A stretch of DNA of 64,000 nucleotides from Mesorhizobium sp. 131-2-1. GTDB taxonomy: Bacteria; Pseudomonadota; Alphaproteobacteria; Rhizobiales; Rhizobiaceae. The position numbers and the translations under genes were made by a program. The notes below the pieces were generated by a model. That model worked only from the letters and a program-made list of their open reading frames with translations, was not told where the DNA came from and made no database searches. Position 1 is the first letter of the stretch; every line of letters begins with the position of its first letter. Shown here one piece after another: positions 16,190-25,595 of the stretch. The stretch spans positions 2,418,501-2,482,500 of the forward strand of contig NZ_AP023247.1 in NCBI RefSeq assembly GCF_016756535.1, written 5' to 3'.

Positions 16190-17845
16190 TCAGCGGTGGC
16201 CGTACTGGCTGACGAGCTCGGGATCGCGGACGAGGCCGTCGAGCCAGGTCGGGTCGAGCTTCGGCACGGAGGAGAAAAGAAGCTTGGAATAGGGGTGGGC
16301 GGGCGCCTTCAGCTTGTCTGGCGTGATCTGCTCCACCCGCTGCCCGTTGTACATGACCATGATCTCGTCGCAGATGGCCTCGACCACGGAGAGGTCATGG
16401 CTGATGAAGATGTAGGACAGACCCAGCTCGCGCTGCAGCTCCTTCAGCAGCTCGATCACCGCGGAAGCCACCACCGTGTCGAGGGCCGAGGTGATTTCGT
16501 CGCAGATGATGAGCTTGGGGTCAGCCGCCAGCGCGCGTGCGAAGTTCACCCGCTGCTTCTGGCCGCCCGAGAGCTCCGATGGGTGCCGGTAGCGCAGCGT
16601 TCTCGGCAGGCGCACCATATCGAGCAACTCGTCGACGCGCTTCGAGCGCGCCTGCCTGTCGAGCCGATGATAGAAGGCCAGCGGACGGGAGATGATGTCT
16701 TCCACCGGCTTGGCCGGGTTTAGCGCGGTATCGGCATACTGGAACACGATCTGCATCTCGCGCAGTTGATCTTGGCTGCGTTTCCTGGCGGCGCGCTGCA
16801 GCTCCTTGCCGTCGAATACGATATCACCGGCCGCCGCCGGATGGATGCCGGCGATAACGCGCGCCAGCGTCGACTTTCCGCAGCCGGATTCGCCGATGAC
16901 ACCGAGATTGCGCCCCTTCTCGACGACCAGGCTGACGGAATCGACGGCGCGGATGAGAGGCAGTCCGTCGGCCCGCACCGCCCCATAGCCGGCCGTCACA
17001 TTGTCGATGCGCAGCAGCTGCTTCGTCCCGGCATCCGCGTCTGCATGCGCTTGCCGTGGCTTCGGCTCAAAGGCGGCAAGCAGTTCGCGCGTATAGGGAT
17101 GTTTGGCAGCCGAAAGGATTGCCTCCGTAGTGCCGGTCTCCTGCACTTCGCCGCCTTTCAGCACCACGATGCGGTCGGCGATCTGGGCGACGACCGCGAG
17201 GTCGTGGGAGACATAGACGCCTGCTATTCCGCCCGCTCGCATGACCGACTTGAATGCCTTCAGCACGTCGATCTGCGTCGTCACGTCGAGTGCTGTCGTC
17301 GGCTCGTCGAAGATGACCAGCTTGGGATCGCCGATGAGCGCCATGGCCGCCGACAGACGCTGCAATTGCCCGCCCGAGACCTGGTGCGGATAACGGGCGC
17401 CGATCCCTTCCGGATCCGGCAGCGATAAGGACCTGAACAGCTCGACCGCGCGCTGGCGCGCCTGTTCCGGCGACATCAGTCTGTGGATCCGCGTGACCTC
17501 GATGACCTGCTCCATGATCGTGGAGGAGGGGTTGAACGAGGCGGCGGCGCTTTGCGGAACATAGGCAATGTCGGTGCCGCGCAACCTGGCACGTTCCTTT
17601 TCGGAAAGGGCGGCCATGTTCTTGCCGTTCACGTTGATCTCGCCGCCGGTGATCCGGCAGCCGGGGCGCGCATAGCCCATCAGCGAAAGCGCCACCGTGG
17701 TCTTGCCGGAGCCGCTTTCGCCGATCAGGGCGACGATCTCGCCGTCGGCGATGTCGAGGCTGACGCCCTTGATGATCTCGACAAGCCGTCCGGCGTCGGT
17801 CCTCGCCTCGATCCGCAGGTTCCTGACCTCGACGAGATTGCTCAT
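16190..17845 (-). CDS. Dipeptide-type ABC transporter, fused double ATPase (DppD-DppF)
   Basis: A 551-residue fusion of two OppD/OppF-like ATPases, as in GsiA. The first half has GESGSGKTT near residue 40, VSGGQLQR and VIFDEPTTALD. The second has GESGCGKST near residue 315, LSGGQKQR and LIICDEITSALD. A poorly conserved linker near 260-280 joins them. ATG 17845 overlaps the permease stop (ATGA); a much longer open frame upstream is antisense-free but overlaps the permease and is not coding. It energises the import system formed with the next three genes. Confidence 0.92.
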   Translation of the reverse strand: MSNLVEVRNLRIEARTDAGRLVEIIKGVSLDIADGEIVALIGESGSGKTTVALSLMGYARPGCRITGGEINVNGKNMAALSEKERARLRGTDIAYVPQSAAASFNPSSTIMEQVIEVTRIHRLMSPEQARQRAVELFRSLSLPDPEGIGARYPHQVSGGQLQRLSAAMALIGDPKLVIFDEPTTALDVTTQIDVLKAFKSVMRAGGIAGVYVSHDLAVVAQIADRIVVLKGGEVQETGTTEAILSAAKHPYTRELLAAFEPKPRQAHADADAGTKQLLRIDNVTAGYGAVRADGLPLIRAVDSVSLVVEKGRNLGVIGESGCGKSTLARVIAGIHPAAAGDIVFDGKELQRAARKRSQDQLREMQIVFQYADTALNPAKPVEDIISRPLAFYHRLDRQARSKRVDELLDMVRLPRTLRYRHPSELSGGQKQRVNFARALAADPKLIICDEITSALDTVVASAVIELLKELQRELGLSYIFISHDLSVVEAICDEIMVMYNGQRVEQITPDKLKAPAHPYSKLLFSSVPKLDPTWLDGLVRDPELVSQYGHR

Positions 17846-18693
17846 GCGTCCCGGTCCCTGATCTTTTGCGGCAGGTTGTCGATCAGCAGGTTGACGCTGA
17901 TGGTGAGGCTGGCGATCGCCAGTGAGGGCACGATGACGGCGGGAGCCGCGAAGGGCAGGCCGCCAATGTTCTCGCGCACCAGCGCGCCCCAGTCGGCGAG
18001 CGGCGGCTGCAGGCCGAGCCCGAGGAAGGACAGGCCGGAGAGCAGAAGGACGATGAAGACGAAGCGCAAGCCGAAGTCTGCAAGCACCGGGCGGATGATG
18101 TTGGGCAGGATCTCGGAGCCGATGAGATAGATGGTGCTCTCGCCGCGAACACGCGCGACCGTGATGAAGTCCATGGTGTTGATGTTGACGGCGAGTGCGC
18201 GCGCGAAACGGTAGGCGCCGGGAATATAGATAACGGCGAGCGTCAGGATCAGCACCGGTATCGACGAGCCGACCGCGGCGACGACCACGAGGCCGAACAG
18301 CTTGCTGGGGATGGAGTTCATGGCATCCAGGAAGCGGCTGAGGCAAGTGTCGAGCCAGCCGCCGGTGACGGCCGCGATCATCCCCAGCACGACACCCGAA
18401 AAACAGGCGATGGAGACGGCGGCGAGCGATATGCCGACGGTGTAGCGTGCGCCCATCAGAACCCGCGAGAGCATATCGCGCCCCAGATAGTCCGAGCCAA
18501 GCCACAGTCCCTGGCGCATCGGGCCGAAATAGTCGTCGTCGACGATGTCGCCGATCGGATGGGGAATGATGTAGGGCGCGAGGATCGCGACGAGCGTCCA
18601 CGCCAGGATGACCAGCGCGGCCACGACGCCGACGAGGTTGTAGCTGTGGCCCAGGAAGGATCGTCGGGAGGTTGGCGCGCGCGCTATCGTCAT
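17842..18693 (-). CDS. Dipeptide-type ABC transporter permease (DppC type)
   Basis: A 283-residue DppC/OppC-like permease. A cytoplasmic N-terminal tail and first membrane span (about 22-44) are followed by the periplasmic segment WLGSDYLGRDMLSRVLMGAR, diagnostic for this family, and then the transport domain with five further spans. ATGA overlaps exist with both neighbours, so the permeases and ATPase are translationally coupled. Confidence 0.93.
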   Translation of the reverse strand: MTIARAPTSRRSFLGHSYNLVGVVAALVILAWTLVAILAPYIIPHPIGDIVDDDYFGPMRQGLWLGSDYLGRDMLSRVLMGARYTVGISLAAVSIACFSGVVLGMIAAVTGGWLDTCLSRFLDAMNSIPSKLFGLVVVAAVGSSIPVLILTLAVIYIPGAYRFARALAVNINTMDFITVARVRGESTIYLIGSEILPNIIRPVLADFGLRFVFIVLLLSGLSFLGLGLQPPLADWGALVRENIGGLPFAAPAVIVPSLAIASLTISVNLLIDNLPQKIRDRDA

Positions 18694-19640
18694 CTGAGCC
18701 TCGGGTTGGACATGATGGCGACGACATCGGCGGCGGTGATGAGGAAGAGATAGCCGAGGCAGAAGATCATCGCGCAGCTCTGGATCAGCGGCAGGTCGCG
18801 GGTCGCGACCGCATCGACCATCAGCTTGGCGACGCCGGGATAGTTGAAGATCGTCTCGACGATGATGACGCCGCCGACCAGATAGGACAGCGACAGCGCG
18901 ACCGCATTGACGATCGGCCCGAGCGCGTTGGGGAGCGCGTGCCTCAGCACCATGCGGCCGCGCGAGGCGCCTTTCAGAAGCGCCATCTCAACATAAGGCG
19001 TGGAGAGCGTTTCGATCACCGCGGCGCGCGTCATACGGATCATCTGGGCGGAGATGACGAAGGTGAGTGTGATCACCGGCATTGCATAGATGCGCACAAG
19101 GTCGGTCACCGAATGCGCCTCGTTGACCGAGGACAATGCCGGCAGCCACTTGAGATAAACGGCGAAAAGCAGGACCGCGAGGGTCGCGACCATGAATTCC
19201 GGCACCGAGATGACGCCGATCGACACGATGGTGACGGTGCGGTCGTAGATGGAGCCTCGCAGCATGGCGGCGGTGATGCCGAGCGTCAGCGCCAGCGGCA
19301 CCGAGAGCAGCGTGGTGATGCCGGCGAGCTTCATGGTGTTGACCAGGCGACCGCCGATCAGCGCCGCCACCGGCATCTCGTTGGCATAGGAAGTGCCGAG
19401 GTCGCCGTGGAGCAGACCGAGAAGCCAGCGCAGGAAGCGCAGGATCGCCGGATCGTTGAGATGCATGGCCTCGCGCAGGCCGGCGACCGCTTCCGGGGTC
19501 GCCGCCTGGCCGAGCAGGATCGATGCGGTGTCGCCAGGCAGCATGCTGGTGGCGAAAAACACGGCGAACAGCACGATCAAAAGCGTGACAGCCGCGATCC
19601 CCAGCCGCTTCAGCACGAGGTTAAGAACCCCAGACTTCAT
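18690..19640 (-). CDS. Dipeptide-type ABC transporter permease (DppB type)
   Basis: A 316-residue DppB/OppB-like permease. The first membrane span covers about residues 12-32 (VTLLIVLFAVFFATSMLPGD), and the binding-protein-dependent transport domain covers about 95-310. ATG 19640 has AGGAG eight bases upstream; the open frame continues to 19982 but overlaps the binding-protein gene. It is co-operonic with DppA-, DppC- and DppDF-type genes. Confidence 0.92.
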   Translation of the reverse strand: MKSGVLNLVLKRLGIAAVTLLIVLFAVFFATSMLPGDTASILLGQAATPEAVAGLREAMHLNDPAILRFLRWLLGLLHGDLGTSYANEMPVAALIGGRLVNTMKLAGITTLLSVPLALTLGITAAMLRGSIYDRTVTIVSIGVISVPEFMVATLAVLLFAVYLKWLPALSSVNEAHSVTDLVRIYAMPVITLTFVISAQMIRMTRAAVIETLSTPYVEMALLKGASRGRMVLRHALPNALGPIVNAVALSLSYLVGGVIIVETIFNYPGVAKLMVDAVATRDLPLIQSCAMIFCLGYLFLITAADVVAIMSNPRLR

Positions 19641-19726
19641 GGAAGCGCTCCTGCGGTTGCGTCCGGCCAACAATCTTGTGCAAGGCAGTACCAGGGGCCG
19701 GCTAACCGGCCCCCGACAGGCTTCCC

Positions 19727-21337
19727 CTAGGCTTCGAGCCAGAGATATTCCGCCATTGCGTAGCCCATCATGCCACCGAGCGGGTTCGCTTCCAAACCCT
19801 TCACCTTGCTGGAGAGGGCGTCCACATTGGAAATGTAGGCCGGGATGATGGTGCCGGCCTCCTCGGAGACCATAGCCTGCATCTGGCCATAGATCTCCTT
19901 GCGCTTGGCCTGATCGAGCGAGCCGCGCGCTTCGATGAGCATCTTGTCGAACTTCTCGGACTTGTACTGGCTTTCGTTCCACGGCGCGTTGGAAGCGTAG
20001 AGGAGCGAGAACAGGATGTCCGGCGTCGGGCGCGGATTGATGTTGCCGAAATGGATCGGCGCCTTGAGCCAGTAGTTGTCCCAGTAGCCATCGGCCGGGA
20101 CGCGCTGGACGTCGAGCTTCATGCCGATATCCGCGCCGGCGGCCTGGATGATCACCGCCATGTCGATCGACGAGGTGGCGGCGTCGGAGGCGATAACCGG
20201 GATGGACTGGCCGAGCAGGCCCGCCTTCTGGAAGTGGAACTTCGCCTTGTCCGGGTCGAAGGCCTTCGGCTTGATGTCGGGATTGTGGAAGATATTCGCC
20301 GGCGAGACGGGCTGGTCGTTACCGATCTCGCCAAGGCCGCGCAATGCCGATTTGACGATCTGTTCGCGGTTGACGAGATATTTCATGCCGGCCACGAAGT
20401 CGGCCTTGCTGCCCGGATCCATGTCGAGCCGGATGTTGAGGTCCGTGTAGTTGCCCGAGGTCGTCTTCGACAGTTCGAAGCCCTGCTGGCCGCCGATGAG
20501 CTTCATCGCGCGCGGATTGATCGAGGCGGCAAAATTGATGTCGCCGGAGAGCAGGGCGTTGACGCGGGCGCTGTCGTCGCTGATGGCGATGAACTCGAAG
20601 GAGTCGAGATAGGGCTTGCCCGACTTCCAGTAGTTCTTGTTCTTGGTCACCACCGACCGCACGCCCGGTTCGAACGTTTGCAGCACGAAGGCGCCGGTTC
20701 CATTGCCCTTGGAGAAGTCCGTGGTGCCGTCCTGGACGATCATGAAATGGTGCAGCGCCAGGATGGTCGGGAGGTCGGCATTCGGGTCGGCCAGCGTGAT
20801 TTCGACGGTCGACTTGTCGACCGCCTTGAAGCCGGTCATCTGCGCGGCGATCTTGGCGACCTTGGAGCCGACCGCTTTGTCGAGATGGCGCTTCAGCGAG
20901 AAGACGACGTCGTCGGCGGTGAGGTCCTTGCCGTCATGGAAGGTGACACCCTTGCGCAGCTTGACGGTCCAGGTCTTGGCGTCCTTGCTGTCGAAGCTCT
21001 CGGCCAGCTCCATCTGCGTGACGCCATCCTTGTCGAGGAAAGTCAGGCGGTTGTAGAGCGAGCAGCAGCGGACATAGTCGGTGGAGAGCGACGCCTTTGC
21101 CGGATCGAGCGTGTCTGCGGTCGATGACGACCAGCCGGCCGCCTTGAAATTTCCGCCGGAAACCGGCTCGGCGGCGACGGCATTGCTGGCGCGGCCGAGC
21201 ACCAGGCTGCCCGCGGCAACAGCGGCGCCGCCGGCAAGCAGCATCTTGAGGAGTTCGCGGCGGCTCGCGCCGCGCCGGATGGCGTTCTCGACCATCGCAT
21301 CGTCTGCTCGCGTCCAGTTAGTGATCTTGTCGGTCAT
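19727..21337 (-). CDS. Peptide/oligopeptide-type ABC transporter substrate-binding protein
   Basis: A 536-residue family 5 solute-binding protein (DppA/OppA-like). The leader carries a Tat-type SRRELLK motif at residues 25-31 and a hydrophobic stretch, with cleavage near NAVAAEP (about residue 57), so it is probably exported folded. The mature part shows the family core (WTVKLRKGVTFHDGKDLTADDVVFSLKR split over residues 120-150). AAGGGG precedes the ATG. The ligand is unknown; family members carry peptides, opines, glutathione or polyamine conjugates. The nearby HAD, aminotransferase and oxidase genes suggest an amine-containing ligand. Confidence 0.92.
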   Translation of the reverse strand: MTDKITNWTRADDAMVENAIRRGASRRELLKMLLAGGAAVAAGSLVLGRASNAVAAEPVSGGNFKAAGWSSSTADTLDPAKASLSTDYVRCCSLYNRLTFLDKDGVTQMELAESFDSKDAKTWTVKLRKGVTFHDGKDLTADDVVFSLKRHLDKAVGSKVAKIAAQMTGFKAVDKSTVEITLADPNADLPTILALHHFMIVQDGTTDFSKGNGTGAFVLQTFEPGVRSVVTKNKNYWKSGKPYLDSFEFIAISDDSARVNALLSGDINFAASINPRAMKLIGGQQGFELSKTTSGNYTDLNIRLDMDPGSKADFVAGMKYLVNREQIVKSALRGLGEIGNDQPVSPANIFHNPDIKPKAFDPDKAKFHFQKAGLLGQSIPVIASDAATSSIDMAVIIQAAGADIGMKLDVQRVPADGYWDNYWLKAPIHFGNINPRPTPDILFSLLYASNAPWNESQYKSEKFDKMLIEARGSLDQAKRKEIYGQMQAMVSEEAGTIIPAYISNVDALSSKVKGLEANPLGGMMGYAMAEYLWLEA

Positions 21338-21401
21338 GTTATTCCCCTTTCTGTTTGTTTGGTCGGGATGCTCGTCTTGCTGCGGCTTTCCGGGCTTGGG
21401 C

Positions 21402-22124
21402 TCAGGTTCGTTCCTTCAGGCTTTCCCGCACGGCCGCCGCCAGGGAGGCCATTGAGGTGAAGTGGTGGTCCGGCACGGTGAAGCGCTCCGGCTCGATCGT
21501 GCCGCCATAGCCTTTCTGGGCGTGCCGGCGCTCGATCCAGCAATTGGTCAGGCCAAGCGCGCGGGATATGCCGATGTCGTGATACTGGCTTTGCGCGACG
21601 TGCAGGATGTCGTCCTTGCTGTCGCCCCTTGAGGCGACGAAATCGAAGAGCTTCTGGAAGAACGCCGGATCCGGTTTCTCCGTTCCGGTATCGTCGGCGG
21701 TGAAGGTGGCGAAGAACGGCGATCCGAGCTGCTTCTCGAAATGGTCGAGCGCCCAGCGCCGGGCATTGGTCATGGCAATCAGCTTGTGCGATTTCGCAAG
21801 CTCGGCCAGCGCCGCCCCGCTGTCGGAAAAGCCTGTCCAGAGGCTGGCGGAGTCCCGCAGGCGGATCCCGTATTTCTCCTCGGCCGGCAGGCCCAGTTGC
21901 GGGGCGATGACCATGTAGACGCGCACCAGATCGTCGGGAAACAGGCCCGCATCGGGCATGTAGCGGGCCTGCCGGTAGAGGGCCAGCGCGGCTTCGCCAT
22001 CGATCGAGACGCCGGCGTCGGCGGCGATGCCGGCCAGGCAGGTCGTGATGCCGCCTTCGAAGTCGATCAGTGTGCCGACGACATCGAAGGTCATGTATTT
22101 GAATTCGCTAAAGCCCCTGGCCAA
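21402..22124 (-). CDS. HAD-superfamily hydrolase, haloacid-dehalogenase type II-like
   Basis: A 240-residue HAD hydrolase of the L-2-haloacid dehalogenase-like class. The nucleophile Asp14 is in TFDVVGTLID, motif II is MTNARRW near 118, the motif III Lys is in TGTEKPDP near 150, and SQYHDIGISRALGL carries the acidic motif IV. The start is TTG 22124, because AGGAGAG lies at ideal spacing before it and nothing similar precedes ATG 22094. It is first in the unit with the peptide transporter. Related genes beside DAO oxidases in rhizobia are of unproven function; true dehalogenation is not implied. Confidence 0.83.
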   Translation of the reverse strand: MARGFSEFKYMTFDVVGTLIDFEGGITTCLAGIAADAGVSIDGEAALALYRQARYMPDAGLFPDDLVRVYMVIAPQLGLPAEEKYGIRLRDSASLWTGFSDSGAALAELAKSHKLIAMTNARRWALDHFEKQLGSPFFATFTADDTGTEKPDPAFFQKLFDFVASRGDSKDDILHVAQSQYHDIGISRALGLTNCWIERRHAQKGYGGTIEPERFTVPDHHFTSMASLAAAVRESLKERT

Positions 22125-22361
22125 GACTGGCTCTCCTCTGCGCGCGGCCGAATTGCATGTGTTGGACAGAACAAAATTCCGTGCTGTTCGGGGCGTCGGC
22201 CCTTTTCGAAGGCCCGGAAATCCAGGCTTTCTGGCCTTGTCTTATGAACAGTCTGGCACTTCCCCCGCGCTGGATTCGCCGAAAAGGCGTGAGGGGGCGG
22301 CACAAAATTGCGAAATCGTCTGCCCGCACGATATTTCGAGACACGGAATATTTCTCGCCTG

Positions 22362-23735
22362 TCATGCCAGGGCCTGGCGGACATCGGGATCTTCCAGCGT
22401 CTGGTCGAGCGTGAGCCGCGTGCGCTCGACGATCGCATCGATGTCGCCGTCGGTGCAGCAGAGCGGGGGTGCATAGCCGACAACCCCTTGCGCAAAGGCA
22501 CGGATGATCAGGCCATTGTCCCACGCCCTGTCGAAGACACGCCGCGCCGGCATGGCCGATGCTGGAAGCGGTGTCTTGTTCTCCTTGTCGACCACCAGTT
22601 CGATCGCGGCGAGCATTCCTCGACCGCGCACGTCGCCGACGAGCGGGTGGTCGCTCAGGCCCGCCAGTCCCGCCATCAGCCGGGCCCCGGCCTTGATGCC
22701 ATTCTCCAGAAGGCCGCCTTCATAAAGTTTCAGCACCTCGAGCGCGACTGCGGCGCTGACGGGATGGGCGGAATAGGTGTAGCCGTGGCCGACCGCAGAA
22801 GTGCCCGCGCCATCGGCGATGACGTCGTAGACATGATCGGTCATGAATACGGCGCCCATCGGAACATAGCCCGAGGTCAACCCCTTCGCGGTCGTTATGA
22901 AGTCGGGGACGATGTCCTCGTCCGTGCAGGCGAACAGGGGCCCGGTGCGGCCGAAGCCGGTGATCACCTCGTCGGCGATGAACAGGACGCCGTACTCCCG
23001 GCAGAGTTCACGCATCGCTTTGATCCAGCCCTTCGGCGGGACGATGACGCCGCCCGAGCCCTGGATCGGCTCGGCATAGAAGGCGGCGACCCGCTCCGGT
23101 CCGATCTCCTCGATCTTGGCCTTCAGCGCGGCGAGCGATGCGGTGGTGATCGCGTTGCCGTCCTCACCTACCGGGTTGCGATAGGGATAGGGCGAGGGGA
23201 TCTTGTGTTGCCATTCGAGGGGAATGCCGAAACCGGCGTGAAAGGCGGGCAGGGCGGTCAAGCCCGCGCCAACCACTGACGATCCGTGATAGCCCTGCTC
23301 GATGGAGATGAACTGGTCGCGCCTCGGCTCACCTCGCGCATTCCAGTAGTAACGGACGAAACGGATCGTGCTGTCGACCGCGTCAGACCCGCCCAGCGTG
23401 AAGTAGACGTGATTGAGATCCCCCGGCGCGCGCTCGGCCAGTTCCGAAGCGAGCCGGATGGCCGGCTCCGAGCCGAGGTCGAAATAGGCGGTGGCGTAGG
23501 GAAGCTCGCGCATCTGCCGGGCCGCAGCCTCGACGATGCTGTCGTGTCCGTAGCCGGCATTGACGCACCACAGCCCGGCGAAACCGTCGAGCAGCTGTCG
23601 GCCGGACGCATCGGTCACGGTCGCTCCCTTCGCCGACTTCAAGACGCGCACGCCAAGCGCCTCATGGCCGCGATAGGATGAGACCGGATGGATGAGATGG
23701 GCGCGGTCGAGTTCGATCAGGGAATTGGCGAGCAT
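22362..23735 (-). CDS. Class III aminotransferase (omega-amino acid/amine:pyruvate type)
   Basis: A 457-residue PLP aminotransferase of class III. FAGLWCVNAGYGH is typical of omega-amino acid-pyruvate transaminases, followed by QGYHGSS near 155, DEVITGFGRTG near 255 with the cofactor-binding Asp, and the Schiff-base lysine in TTAKGLTSGY near 285. GGAGG precedes ATG 23735. It should transfer the amino group of a beta-alanine-, GABA- or diamine-like substrate to pyruvate or oxoglutarate. The aldehyde produced could be taken by one of the two aldehyde dehydrogenases downstream. It is distinct from BioA at 35759. Confidence 0.9.
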   Translation of the reverse strand: MLANSLIELDRAHLIHPVSSYRGHEALGVRVLKSAKGATVTDASGRQLLDGFAGLWCVNAGYGHDSIVEAAARQMRELPYATAYFDLGSEPAIRLASELAERAPGDLNHVYFTLGGSDAVDSTIRFVRYYWNARGEPRRDQFISIEQGYHGSSVVGAGLTALPAFHAGFGIPLEWQHKIPSPYPYRNPVGEDGNAITTASLAALKAKIEEIGPERVAAFYAEPIQGSGGVIVPPKGWIKAMRELCREYGVLFIADEVITGFGRTGPLFACTDEDIVPDFITTAKGLTSGYVPMGAVFMTDHVYDVIADGAGTSAVGHGYTYSAHPVSAAVALEVLKLYEGGLLENGIKAGARLMAGLAGLSDHPLVGDVRGRGMLAAIELVVDKENKTPLPASAMPARRVFDRAWDNGLIIRAFAQGVVGYAPPLCCTDGDIDAIVERTRLTLDQTLEDPDVRQALA

Positions 23736-23749
23736 TGTTGTCCTCCGGA

Positions 23750-24589
23750 CTAGCCGAGCGCTTGGTTGGCGAGGGCGTAAACTTTTGGCCTGGCCTGTTC
23801 CGCAGCCGGCTTGGGTGGACGGTCCATGGCCACGCCGCCACCGACATGGGCAAGACCGATTTCTTCGAGCCAGCCGGCAATGCCGGTCCTGCTGTCGGTA
23901 TCCACGCGCAGGAAGGCGCGGGCACGCGGCGCGGCGAAGAAGCTGATCAGGTCTTTGGCTGCCCTGGCGCTTCCCGCGATGACCGGCCCGATCACCTCGC
24001 CGCGTCCGAACGGGCGGATCGCGGCATAGGCCTCAATGGCGCCGTTGCGGCGGATGACTGCGAATTGGCCGCGCTCGGCCAGCGCATCGATCAGGGCTTC
24101 ACGGTCGGCTCCATAGGCGTCGCGGTCCAGCACCTTGATCTCTGCCAGATCGCCGGCACCTGCTGCCTCCACGCCCTCGGGCACGTCGAGCGCTGCAACC
24201 GTGCCCTGATGCTGCAGGATCGTGGCGGACGGCACGAAGCCAAGCTTCTCATAGAGAGGCATGCCGTCAGCCGTCGCGACGAGCCGCAATGGGCGGTCGC
24301 CGGCAAGGGCGATCGCCTCATCCATGAGCCGACGCCCGAGCCCTTTGCCCCGCACGTTCCTGTCGACGATCACCATGTTGATCATGGCGCAATCCGCACC
24401 GTAGGGCGTCACCAGGATGGTTCCGGTGACACGGCCCTGGTCGTCGAGCGCCACCGCGCCGCGCGAGAGCTGCAGCGCCATCTGCCAGTCCTGCGCGCGA
24501 TGCGGCCAATTCTCCTGGCGAGAAAGCGCCACCGCTCCCTCGATATGGTCTTGCCCGAAGTCCTGAATTTCGATCTCGCCCTGCTGCAT
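23750..24589 (-). CDS. Double-GNAT N-acetyltransferase
   Basis: A 279-residue protein with an N-terminal GNAT domain (about 5-130; acetyl-CoA loop RGKGLGRRLMDEA near 80). A C-terminal second domain (about 140-279) begins at the DAYGADREALI segment and matches the Acetyltransf_18-like GNAT extension. AAGGA precedes ATG 24589. It is clearly paralogous to the gene at 33732-34634: both have WPHRA(Q/E)DW, RPFGRG and a C-terminal YALA-x-Q-x-LG. It is 15 bp downstream of nothing coding and 14 bp upstream of the aminotransferase, so the two are probably co-transcribed. The acceptor is unknown. Confidence 0.85.
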   Translation of the reverse strand: MQQGEIEIQDFGQDHIEGAVALSRQENWPHRAQDWQMALQLSRGAVALDDQGRVTGTILVTPYGADCAMINMVIVDRNVRGKGLGRRLMDEAIALAGDRPLRLVATADGMPLYEKLGFVPSATILQHQGTVAALDVPEGVEAAGAGDLAEIKVLDRDAYGADREALIDALAERGQFAVIRRNGAIEAYAAIRPFGRGEVIGPVIAGSARAAKDLISFFAAPRARAFLRVDTDSRTGIAGWLEEIGLAHVGGGVAMDRPPKPAAEQARPKVYALANQALG

Positions 24590-24909
24590 GAGACATCCTT
24601 CCGTCTGCCCTCAAGTCTCGATCATTGGCGCGTCGCTAATCGTCTGAAGGCTTTGGCTTCGGCGGTATCTTTCGCCGTAGCGCGAGGGGTGCGCCGCATC
24701 TTGTGCTGACGCTGTCCTTGGCGGACGCGCCTCACGCCGCGGGATGGCGCGCTTCTCGACGTGCAAGATGCTACAGCGTGCCAAACCGGATGGCGGATAC
24801 GGAACTTTCTGCTTTCGGGAGGGCGATTTCGGTCAGGTGGGCCGCCGCCAGCCGTCCTATGATGAAATACATCCCAGAGCGGATGTGCTTCCACCGGAGA
24901 TCGACGGAC
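24590..24909. promoter_or_regulatory. 320-bp divergent spacer, no gene seen
   Basis: This separates the minus-strand acetyltransferase from the plus-strand HAD gene and must contain both promoters. GC content is high and I found no strong palindrome. A short minus-strand frame near 24622-24699 has protein-like composition but no ribosome site, so I do not call it. Confidence 0.35.
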
Positions 24910-25578
24910 ATGGCTTCCTTCAGGCCCAAATACATCACCTTCGACTGCTACGGCACGTTGACCAATTTCCAGATGGCGGAAGCGGCGCGCGACCTCTACG
25001 GCAGCCGGCTCGACGAGCCGCGCATGCAGGAGTTCATCAGGAACTTCGCGGCCTATCGGCTCGACGAAATCCTGGGCGACTGGAAGCCCTATGCCGAGGT
25101 CATCCACAACGCGCTCGAGCGCGCCTGCAAGCGCAACGGTGTCGCCTTCGGCGCCGACGATGCCAGGATGGTGTATGAACGTGTCCCGACCTGGGGACCC
25201 CACGCCGACGTTCCGGCCGGCCTGGCGAAGGTGGCCAAGGAGGTCCCGCTGGTCATCCTGTCCAACGCCATGAACGCGCAGATCATGTCCAATGTCGAGA
25301 AGCTCGGCGCGCCGTTCCATGCCGTCTACACGGCCGAGCAGGCACAGGCCTACAAGCCCCGCTTCAAGGCCTTCGAATACATGTTCGATATGCTGGGCTG
25401 CGGTCCGCAGGACATCCTTCACTGCTCGTCGTCGTTCCGCTACGACCTGATGTCGGCCCACGATCTCGGCATGAAGAACAAGGTGTGGGTCAATCGCCGC
25501 CACGAGCCGGCCAACCCGTACTACGGCTATGTCGAGATATCAGACATTTCGGGTCTACCGGGCGTGGTCGGTCTCTGA
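24910..25578 (+). CDS. HAD-superfamily hydrolase, haloacid-dehalogenase type II-like
   Basis: A 222-residue HAD protein. The nucleophile Asp12 lies in TFDCYGTLTNF, motif II in ILSNAMN near 118, the Lys motif in AQAYKPR near 152, and the acidic loop near 175-185. ATG 24910 follows GGAG and matches the family N-terminus; upstream frame is non-conserved. It is a divergent paralogue of the HAD at 21402. The next gene, a PuuB-like oxidase, begins 17 bp downstream, so the two act as a pair. Similar HAD-oxidase pairs occur in rhizobial catabolic loci, function unestablished. Confidence 0.85.
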   Translation: MASFRPKYITFDCYGTLTNFQMAEAARDLYGSRLDEPRMQEFIRNFAAYRLDEILGDWKPYAEVIHNALERACKRNGVAFGADDARMVYERVPTWGPHADVPAGLAKVAKEVPLVILSNAMNAQIMSNVEKLGAPFHAVYTAEQAQAYKPRFKAFEYMFDMLGCGPQDILHCSSSFRYDLMSAHDLGMKNKVWVNRRHEPANPYYGYVEISDISGLPGVVGL

Positions 25579-25595
25579 AACAGGGCGGGTCACCG

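Noticed and set aside
17846..18727. Apparent 294-codon N-terminal extension of the double ATPase
   Set aside because: It lies entirely over the DppC permease; the real start is ATG 17845 with an ATGA overlap.
24622..24699. 25-codon minus-strand frame upstream of the acetyltransferase
   Set aside because: Protein-like residues but too short, with no ribosome site; probably leader DNA.
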